From assembly GCA_002422945.1 (NCBI GenBank), contig DITW01000077.1, positions 1-5,183 on the forward strand: a stretch of 5,183 nt of DNA, read 5' to 3'. The DNA is from Sphingomonadales bacterium UBA6174 (lineage in GTDB: Bacteria; Pseudomonadota; Alphaproteobacteria; Sphingomonadales; Sphingomonadaceae). Shown here one piece after another: positions 1 through 4,312 of the stretch (position 1 is its first letter; the number at the start of each line of letters is the position of its first letter). The notes below the pieces were generated by a model. It was not told the origin of the DNA. It ran no database searches and saw only the letters and a list, made by a program, of their open reading frames with translations. Position numbers and translations under genes: made by a program.

Positions 1-11
1 CATTGAGATGT

Positions 12-39
12 TGGCGGAGCGGGAGAGATTCGAACCCTC
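12..39 (-). tRNA. tRNA-Ser 3'-end fragment (partial), probable integration site remnant
   Basis: Read on the minus strand, this segment gives a complete T arm and the 3' side of an acceptor stem. GAGGG (39-35) pairs with CTCTC (27-23) around the loop TTCGAAT, followed by CCGCTCC, discriminator G and encoded CCA (14-12). The bases just 5' of it (GAAACTGTATC, 50-40) resemble the 3' strand of a serine-type long variable arm, and CAGT/ACTG can pair there (59-44). The rest of a tRNA is absent: no anticodon arm, D arm or GGAGCGG 5' strand occurs in the next 150 bases. It is therefore a displaced 3' end, as found at one edge of an element that integrated into a tRNA gene. The serine identity is an inference from the acceptor and variable-arm sequence. 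Any protein read across it in the plus frame is an artefact. Confidence 0.72.
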
Positions 40-294
40 GATACAGTTTCAAAGACTGGATGGCAGCGTTGCGTGTCAAGAGCCTCCCTCCCAATCGGAG
101 TCCCTGTCAGACGTTACATATGTGCGCTCTATATTATCAATTAGAAAGCACTCGACTTCTTAATGTTTCCGAGCATTGGTGTGTTTGAGCGGTCGTCGAG
201 TTGACGCCGCCGGTTGCTGACCTTGATGGTGTGATCATCAGGGCATTGGGTGGTGGGAGCGGGCGTGGTGCCAGCTCCACTGGAGAACCTACCC

Positions 295-549
295 ATGATC
301 AATGCACATTCCCGGCAGAATGCTCCCTCGCAAGACTGGCACCCTCGTCCCGACAGCAAGATGGTACAGGTGCTACATCTGCTTGGACAGCAGGACGGCG
401 TCGCGCTCGCAGACCTTGGCGAACTCACCGGCTGGCAACCCCATAGCATCCGCGCGGCGATGAGCGGTTTGCGTAAACGAGGCTATGTGGTTGAACATGC
501 CATCAAGGACGGCGTGTCCTGCTATTACCTCATTGGTGCAGCACAATGA
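295..549 (+). CDS. DUF3489 family winged-helix protein
   Basis: This 84-residue protein opens the recombinase operon. Residues 21-80 match the DUF3489 pattern: a helix with KMVQVLHLL, then DGVALADLGELTGWQPHSIR, a turn-helix, and a short beta-wing ending in YYLIG. The GWQxHSxR signature (about 46-53) is diagnostic of the family as I know it. The fold suggests a small DNA-binding protein, but no biochemical role is established for the family. The start at 295 is preferred because GGAG lies at 282-285, nine bases upstream; an in-frame GTG at 250 would add a low-complexity extension with no clear ribosome binding site. Its stop overlaps the next start as ATGA (546-549), so the two are probably translationally coupled. 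From its position it may help regulate or steer the recombinase (inference). Confidence 0.85.
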   Translation: MINAHSRQNAPSQDWHPRPDSKMVQVLHLLGQQDGVALADLGELTGWQPHSIRAAMSGLRKRGYVVEHAIKDGVSCYYLIGAAQ

Positions 550-1031
550 TGCGCGAGGTGTCAGGCAGGGTGGCGCACCTGTCGATCCTCTCACCCGCCG
601 ACGTCAAAGCCGAGTGGCAGCAGATATTCGGCGAGGCCGCACCTCAAGTACCGATCTCTCTGCTACGGCTATCGCTGGCATATCACCTGCAGCAGGAGAA
701 ATTGGGTGGCCTACCACCATCAGCGCTGCGAATGCTGGATGCGCTGATGAGTGATGGTGAGGTCAGCGTGTGTGAGCCTGAGATCCGGCTCAAGCCGGGG
801 ACAAGATTGCTGCGGGAGTGGAACGGGCATGTCCATGCGGTGATGGTGACCGACGACGGGTTTAGCTATGCCGAGCGGCATTATGGTTCGCTCTCCCATA
901 TCGCCCGCGAGATCACCAATGCCCATTGGTCCGGCCCGCGGTTCTTCGGTCTCCGACGACCAGCACGACCGCCAGTGCGCAACCCGCAGGTGAAGAGCCG
1001 GGCGCAGGAGCAAAACCATGGCGCGGCGTAG
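546..1031 (+). CDS. DUF2924 family protein
   Basis: This is a 161-residue protein of the DUF2924 family. Recognisable parts are an N-terminal helical segment (about 15-65) containing the AEWQQIFG and LSLAYHLQQEKLGGLPP stretches, and a C-terminal beta-rich core. The core holds KPGTRLLREWNG (83-94), a DDGFSY turn and the closing block AREITNAHWSGPRFFGLR (120-137), the most conserved part of the family. The WSGPRFFGL motif recalls small domains found beside site-specific recombinases. No enzymatic motif is visible and the function is unknown. The start overlaps the previous stop by four bases with no strong ribosome binding site, which points to coupled translation. The 3' end overlaps the recombinase start by 14 bases in another frame. 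The tail after residue 138 is basic and proline-rich, and looks disordered. Confidence 0.88.
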   Translation: MMREVSGRVAHLSILSPADVKAEWQQIFGEAAPQVPISLLRLSLAYHLQQEKLGGLPPSALRMLDALMSDGEVSVCEPEIRLKPGTRLLREWNGHVHAVMVTDDGFSYAERHYGSLSHIAREITNAHWSGPRFFGLRRPARPPVRNPQVKSRAQEQNHGAA

Positions 1032-2697
1032 CTCGGCAGCACGATCCACGGTGCCATCAGAGCAGGGGCCAAGTGTCAAACAAATCCGCTGCGCCATCTA
1101 CACGCGTAAATCGACCGAAGAAGGACTGGAACAAGAGTTCAATAGCCTCGATGCCCAACGCGAAGCCTGTGCCGCCTATATCATCAGCCAGCGCCATGAG
1201 GGCTGGGTGCAAATGCCGGACTATTATGATGATGGCGGCTATTCAGGCGGGAATATGGAGCGTCCTGCGCTTAAGCAACTGCTGGCGGAAATTGAGGCCG
1301 GGCGTGTGGATGTCATCGTCGTCTATAAGGTCGACCGCCTGACACGGGCCTTGTCCGACTTTGCCCGGATCGTTGATATCCTTGATCGCAGCAAGGCGAG
1401 CTTCGTCTCGGTCACTCAGGCGTTCAACACGACCACCAGCATGGGGCGGCTGACCCTCAATGTCTTGCTGTCCTTTGCCCAGTTCGAACGCGAGGTCACT
1501 GGCGAGCGTATCCGGGATAAGGTGGCGGCTTCCAAGAAGAAGGGGATGTGGATGGGAGGTCCGGTGCCATTGGGATATATGGTCCAGGATCGAAAGCTGA
1601 TCATCATCCCGGAGGAAGCCGAGACCGTCAGGCTGATCTTCCAACGCCATCGGGCCTGTGGCTCGCTCAAAACTTTGGCCGATGATCTGGCAGGCCGGGG
1701 GATCAGCACCAGGCTGCGCACAATGAAGGATGGTCGGACCATCGGTGGCCAGCCATTCAAATCGGGCGCGCTCTATTGGATCATTCGCAATGTGATCTAT
1801 GCCGGTCTGATTCCGCATAAGGAGGCGCTGTACACAGGCGAGCATCAAGGGATTATTTCCAGAGAAAACTGGGATGCATCGCAAACCCTGCTCAATACCA
1901 ATGCCCTTCGTCCCCATACGGGTCAGCCTTCTATCCTGCGCCATATGATCGTCGATGGGTTGGGCCGCCCCATGACCGTGGCACATGGCCGCAAGGGCAC
2001 GCGGCGCTATCGTTATTATGTGTCCAAGATGGTGGAGGGGATCGTCGAGCCGAGCTGGCGTCTGCCTGCGGGCGATCTGGAATCGCTGGTCCGCACTACC
2101 CTGACAGATATGTTGACCGATCCGCTGCGGCTGCAAACCGAACTGGGGCAGCTCGATCAGGATCACCAACTCGCTGATGCGGGCAATACATTAGCAGAGC
2201 AACTGAAGACCCCCATGACCATGCGTGCCCTGCTCGAAGATCTGCAGGCGGCCATCACGCTCAAGCAGGACGAGATCGAGATCTGCATGGACGGGGCATC
2301 TCTGATTACTAAGCTCGGCATCGTGAACACCTCATTGCCCATCGGCCATCAAGTCCGACTGACCGTGCCGGTCTGTCTGCGTCGTAGAGGACATGAGCTG
2401 CGGCTGGTCTTTGCGGCGCCTGACAGTCGACCTGTAGAACGCGATCAGCGGTTGATCCGGTTGCTGGCCTCTGGCAGAGCGGCATGGCAGCAACTGGTGA
2501 CACGGAAACCGTCCTTCGACAGCTATCAGCGCAGCCATCTGGTGCGATTGGCGCGGCTCAATTTTCTTGCGCCGGATATCATCATGGCCATCTTGGCGGG
2601 ACGTCAGCCAGTCGAGCTGACCTCTCGCTCGCTGCTCCGCCTATCGTGTATCCCTAATGACTGGACCGAGCAACGGCGCGCCCTTGGGTTTGGTTGA
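1018..2697 (+). CDS. Large serine recombinase (resolvase/invertase superfamily)
   Basis: This 559-residue protein catalyses site-specific DNA strand exchange through a covalent phosphoserine link. The resolvase domain spans about residues 22-172. It shows YTRKS with the nucleophile S32, the helix NSLDAQREAC, the VDRLTR block with D106, R107 and R110, and the FEREVTGERIRDKV helix. The 'recombinase' DNA-binding domain follows (about 183-295, with VPLGY and YWIIRNVIYAGLI). The next segment aligns with the usual zinc-ribbon position (about 305-335, DGLGRPMTVAHGRKGTRRYRYY) but contains no cysteine. The C-terminal part ends in LNFLAPDIIMAILAGRQP and DWTEQRRALGFG, a conserved helix-turn-helix-like tail in this alphaproteobacterial type. 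AGGAG at 1006-1010 lies seven bases before the ATG. All catalytic residues are present and the length looks complete, so it may be active. Whether it integrates, excises or inverts DNA cannot be told here. Confidence 0.93.
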   Translation: MARRSSAARSTVPSEQGPSVKQIRCAIYTRKSTEEGLEQEFNSLDAQREACAAYIISQRHEGWVQMPDYYDDGGYSGGNMERPALKQLLAEIEAGRVDVIVVYKVDRLTRALSDFARIVDILDRSKASFVSVTQAFNTTTSMGRLTLNVLLSFAQFEREVTGERIRDKVAASKKKGMWMGGPVPLGYMVQDRKLIIIPEEAETVRLIFQRHRACGSLKTLADDLAGRGISTRLRTMKDGRTIGGQPFKSGALYWIIRNVIYAGLIPHKEALYTGEHQGIISRENWDASQTLLNTNALRPHTGQPSILRHMIVDGLGRPMTVAHGRKGTRRYRYYVSKMVEGIVEPSWRLPAGDLESLVRTTLTDMLTDPLRLQTELGQLDQDHQLADAGNTLAEQLKTPMTMRALLEDLQAAITLKQDEIEICMDGASLITKLGIVNTSLPIGHQVRLTVPVCLRRRGHELRLVFAAPDSRPVERDQRLIRLLASGRAAWQQLVTRKPSFDSYQRSHLVRLARLNFLAPDIIMAILAGRQPVELTSRSLLRLSCIPNDWTEQRRALGFG

Positions 2698-2726
2698 TCG
2701 TAACCGTTCACTTCAACTCAGCATCG

Positions 2727-2749
2727 CCGGCCTGATGGGCCGGTTTTTT
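2727..2749 (+). terminator. Rho-independent terminator of the recombinase operon
   Basis: A perfect 6-bp GC stem, CCGGCC (2727-2732) and GGCCGG (2738-2743) around the loop TGATG, is followed directly by six T residues (2744-2749). It lies 30 bases after the recombinase stop codon and is the expected end of the DUF3489-DUF2924-recombinase transcript. Confidence 0.88.
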
Positions 2750-2785
2750 ATTGGCGGCCCTGCAGCTGCAATAGGTGCTCAAATA

Positions 2786-2874
2786 GGTTTGAGGACAGCA
2801 AAGTGGCCAGTTGAGACGGCGGGCGATATTGGCGGTTTTGAGGCGCTGAAATCTCGCGTCTCTGTCCTCAACCC
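2786..2874. repeat. Long-spaced inverted repeat with nested stem
   Basis: GGTTTGAGGACAG (2786-2798) is matched by CTGTCCTCAACCC (2862-2874) with 12 of 13 positions complementary. Inside it, GAGACG (2813-2818) and CGTCTC (2857-2862) form a second stem. This is the left half of a heavily self-complementary non-coding stretch. It could fold in DNA or RNA. No gene explains it; the short minus-strand ORFs across it have no family signature. Confidence 0.6.
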
Positions 2875-2890
2875 AAAAGGGGGCATCGCA

Positions 2891-2912
2891 AATGGCGCGG
2901 AACCGCGCCATT
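2891..2912. repeat. Perfect 10-bp inverted repeat
   Basis: AATGGCGCGG (2891-2900) and CCGCGCCATT (2903-2912) are exact complements separated only by AA, giving a very stable hairpin or a protein-binding palindrome. No strong T tract follows on either strand, so it is not a typical terminator. Its right arm shares CCATT with the next inverted repeat, so the two structures exclude each other. Confidence 0.75.
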
Positions 2913-2967
2913 CACTCGCCCGTTTCAAAGGAGACCCGAAAGTCGGGTTATCTGAGGGAGTGAATGG
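2908..2967. repeat. Nested inverted repeat (outer 10 bp, inner 6 bp)
   Basis: The outer arms CCATTCACTC (2908-2917) and GAGTGAATGG (2958-2967) are perfectly complementary with 40 bases between. Within that spacer ACCCGA (2934-2939) and TCGGGT (2943-2948) make a tight hairpin with loop AAG. The arrangement resembles a structured RNA or a complex recombination or binding site. Overlap with the upstream hairpin at 2908-2912 would allow switching between two folds. Its function is unknown. Confidence 0.65.
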
Positions 2968-3011
2968 TGCGTAGTGCATGGTGTCAGGGACCAGTCTCCA
3001 AACCTGTTTAT

Positions 3012-3044
3012 CCTGTTATTTTGCGGTTTTATCAAAATAACAGG
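3012..3044. repeat. Perfect 12-bp inverted repeat at left end of the array
   Basis: CCTGTTATTTTG (3012-3023) and CAAAATAACAGG (3033-3044) are exact complements around a nine-base spacer. Each arm ends in the array core AACAGG, so this is a palindromic double site rather than a terminator. The stem is AT-rich and no T tract follows on the plus strand. Confidence 0.82.
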
Positions 3045-3170
3045 TGAATATCGGCTTGATTGCGCGAAGAATGATGAAAAATTCAATATATTTCAGTTGG
3101 ATATTGGAAGTAAGTCTAAGCGCAAATAACAGGTCGGAAAAGCGCGATAACAGGACCATAACAGGTCGAT

Positions 3171-3192
3171 AACAGGTGCAATATTACCTGTT
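3171..3192. promoter_or_regulatory. Operator-like inverted pair just upstream of the 3209 gene
   Basis: AACAGGT (3171-3177) and ACCTGTT (3186-3192) form a perfect 7-bp inverted repeat with an eight-base spacer, ending three bases before the ribosome binding site of the gene at 3209. A protein bound here could block transcription or translation start, as in autoregulated replication or repressor genes. This is inferred from position only. Confidence 0.5.
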
Positions 3193-3208
3193 CCGGGAGG
3201 GGGCGACC

Positions 3209-3520
3209 ATGTCGATCGAAAGTCGGATAATCAGACTGGGGCCAGGCGAATGTTCAGACGTGGAGACGGGCGCGCGGTACTTCGCGGCGCTGGCATTTCC
3301 TGGCGTTCAAGAAGACCAAGCCCGTCGGGATGCTGCTGCCGCATGGGTCGGCTCCTACCTGCATGAAGCCAATCGCATAGATAATACCGACGCCCCCTTT
3401 GAGAACCAGCGCCTCAATCCATATGTTCAGTTTTCACCTAAATGGTGTCGGGCAAAGCTGCGAACCACGCGACGAAGATTATTGGATCGAGCAGAACTGG
3501 CTCATGCACTGCGCCCATGA
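3209..3520 (+). CDS. Unrecognised protein, probably 3'-truncated, downstream of the repeat array
   Basis: This ORF encodes 103 residues starting MSIESRIIRLGPGE. I do not recognise a family. The start is well supported: GGAGG at 3196-3200 sits eight bases before the ATG. The sequence reads like a real soluble, largely helical protein, with an alanine-rich helix (about 41-55) and a very basic stretch AKLRTTRRRLLDRAELAHAL (about 82-101). There is no signal peptide or membrane segment. The stop codon at 3518-3520 coincides with the point where antisense homology to a TonB receptor begins, so the native protein was probably longer and the stop is accidental. Following an iteron-like array it might be the N-terminal part of a replication or plasmid-maintenance protein, or of a DNA-binding regulator. 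The sequence itself shows no replication-initiator motif, so this stays a hypothesis. Confidence 0.55.
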   Translation: MSIESRIIRLGPGECSDVETGARYFAALAFPGVQEDQARRDAAAAWVGSYLHEANRIDNTDAPFENQRLNPYVQFSPKWCRAKLRTTRRRLLDRAELAHALRP

Positions 3521-3746
3521 CCGCCCCGGTGCGTTGTAGCGTATCGGCCGAAAGCACCGCGACAGAGGCGGGGACGACCTGCAGGCGTTCGTTCTGGCGG
3601 CGGGCAGTCAATATAATCATATCATCGCCATTCACGCCCGCTTCAGCCGGGGGTGGCGCAGATGGCGCGTCCTGCGCCAATGCGGGGCTTGCAGTGAGTG
3701 CAAAACCACATGCGGTGCTCAGAAGCATCAAATGAGAACGATTCAT
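3519..3746 (-). pseudogene. TonB-dependent receptor, 5' fragment only
   Basis: On the minus strand the first 76 codons of an outer-membrane TonB-dependent receptor are present. The start at 3746 follows GGGAGG about seven bases upstream. Residues 1-24 form a signal peptide (MNRSHLM, hydrophobic core, PALA before QD). A short proline- and alanine-rich linker leads into the plug domain: DMIILTARRQNERLQ, then VPASVAVLSADTLQRTGAV, typical of sphingomonad receptors. Full-length members are usually 700-900 residues; here the plug is cut after about 30 residues and the whole beta-barrel is missing. Past residue 76 the frame runs on as MGAVHEPVLL into unrelated antisense sequence and stops at 3438. 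The gene therefore cannot make a receptor. Its orientation, divergent from the lyase operon, suggests it once imported that pathway's substrate. Confidence 0.8.
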
Positions 3747-3835
3747 AACGGCCTCCCTAATTTGTCCATGCCTGATCTGGCAGGCTCTCTTATTGGGTGC
3801 CGCGTCATTTTTTGTGTTCTTGTCGCCAACGCGGC

Positions 3836-3878
3836 TTGATGAGTTGGAACAATATTGTATACAAGTTGTGAACGTCAA
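3836..3878. promoter_or_regulatory. Divergent overlapping promoters with a GntR-like palindrome
   Basis: The perfect 10-bp palindrome TTGTATACAA (3855-3864) resembles operators of GntR-family repressors. A second palindrome, ACAATATTGT (3849-3858), overlaps it. For the minus strand, TTGACG (3878-3873) and TATTGT (3854-3849) are 18 bases apart and point at the receptor gene. For the plus strand, TTGATG (3836-3841) and TATACA (3858-3863) are 16 bases apart and would start transcription about 25 bases before the ORF at 3896. The palindrome lies in the spacer of one promoter and over the -10 box of the other, so one regulator could control both directions. No regulator gene is visible in the window. 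The palindromes are certain; the promoter boxes and the regulator family are inferred. Confidence 0.6.
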
Positions 3879-3895
3879 GATTTTTTGGAGAGGAA

Positions 3896-4312
3896 ATGAC
3901 GCGTGCATCCAACCATGTTGATGGAGCCATCCATGGCGTGTGTCCGTCCGGCCCCGTGTGCACGGGAATGTGTCTGATGGAGGCGGCTTTGGGCGTCTTG
4001 GATGAGGTTGTGCGTCGGCTCGAACTAGGCTTTTTGCGTATTTGGTGCGGTGTCCAGCGTGGTTGCGCGGTAGATGGCTTGTTCGCTGATGTTGCTGGTC
4101 TGATTGAACCGCGGGCAGGCTTGGAAACTAAGGCGATTCGGCGCGGAGGGGTGCAGGCTTTATCAGCGAATCACCTTGGCATTGAGGTGATTCGCACGAG
4201 TGTCCCGGATCGCATCAACATTAAAAGAAAATTTCAATTCGCGATGATGAATTTGGTCGGTTTGCGGCATTTGGCCTTGCAGCGGGGCTTTCAGCAAGAG
4301 GTGGCTAAATAA
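3896..4312 (+). CDS. Unrecognised 138-residue protein coupled to the lyase gene
   Basis: I do not recognise this protein. The start has a good ribosome binding site (GGAG at 3887-3890, five bases before ATG). The stop overlaps the lyase start by one base (TAATG, 4310-4314), so the two are probably translated together. Five cysteines fall in the first 57 residues (16, 22, 26, 51, 57), spaced C-x5-C-x3-C and C-x5-C. A leucine- and valine-rich helix lies between them (about 27-48). The C-terminal third is mixed and basic (RINIKRKFQF, then LRHLALQRGFQQEVAK). No signal peptide, membrane segment or catalytic signature is evident. No competing ORF on either strand covers the interval, and the frame is open throughout. 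It may be a small partner protein of the pathway, or a remnant of a longer gene. A chance ORF is less likely given the coupling. Confidence 0.55.
   Translation: MTRASNHVDGAIHGVCPSGPVCTGMCLMEAALGVLDEVVRRLELGFLRIWCGVQRGCAVDGLFADVAGLIEPRAGLETKAIRRGGVQALSANHLGIEVIRTSVPDRINIKRKFQFAMMNLVGLRHLALQRGFQQEVAK

Larger units (their letters stand above)
52..2980. mobile_element. Serine-recombinase module next to a tRNA-Ser remnant; boundaries uncertain
   Basis: The tRNA-Ser 3' fragment, the three-gene recombinase operon, its terminator and the following structured repeats form a unit unlike the metabolic genes to the right. The left limit is placed at the end of the tRNA-like sequence. The right limit is not visible: it could be as early as the terminator near 2749 or as late as the junction near 3518. 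I found no second copy of the tRNA end inside the window, so no att pair can be defined. Calling it mobile is an inference from the recombinase and the tRNA fragment. It may be a decayed or partly deleted island. Confidence 0.4.
3003..3192. repeat. Iteron-like array of ATAACAGG repeats
   Basis: The core AACAGG occurs eight times in 190 bp. ATAACAGG is direct at 3037-3044, 3126-3133, 3147-3154, 3158-3165 and 3169-3176. The inverse CCTGTT occurs at 3003-3008, 3012-3017 and 3187-3192. The last four direct copies start 21, 11 and 11 bp apart, whole helical turns, so bound proteins would line up on one face. Both ends of the array carry inverted pairs. The interval 3045-3125 is AT-rich. Phased direct repeats, an AT-rich stretch and a gene immediately downstream are typical of iteron origins with an adjacent rep gene. 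A multi-site operator for the downstream gene is an equally fair reading. I could not match the repeat to a known system, and I found no perfect DnaA box. Confidence 0.8.

Noticed and set aside
3..188. Plus-strand ORF of 61 residues starting in the tRNA fragment (WRSGRDSNPRY...)
   Set aside because: Its recognisable part is the antisense translation of a tRNA-Ser T arm and acceptor, a well-known source of spurious small proteins. The remainder shows no family signature.
201..229. TTGACG followed by TGATGG-like sequence as a promoter for the recombinase operon
   Set aside because: The -35-like hexamer is good, but no acceptable -10 box lies 16-18 bases downstream. TATATT at 130-135 lacks a matching -35. 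I could not support either.
1243..2169. Long minus-strand ORF of 308 residues inside the recombinase gene
   Set aside because: It is the antisense shadow of a clearly recognisable recombinase in GC-biased DNA, with low-complexity His/Gln-rich content and no domain.
2922..2930. GTTTCAAAG shared between 46-54 and 2922-2930 as an att core pair
   Set aside because: Only nine bases match, and dozens of 9-bp matches are expected by chance within a window this size. The flanks do not align.
2779..2979. Minus-strand ORF of 66 residues over the inverted-repeat region
   Set aside because: It runs through several perfect inverted repeats, has no convincing ribosome binding site and no recognisable domain. 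The structure of the DNA explains the region better.
3003..3192. CRISPR array interpretation of the ATAACAGG repeats
   Set aside because: The repeat unit is only about 8 bp with 3-bp gaps, copies occur in both orientations, and no cas gene is present.
3769..3782. Imperfect palindrome TGCCTGATCTGGCA in the receptor leader
   Set aside because: It is short, with mismatched positions and no phasing or partner site. It may be chance, and it does not resemble a terminator.
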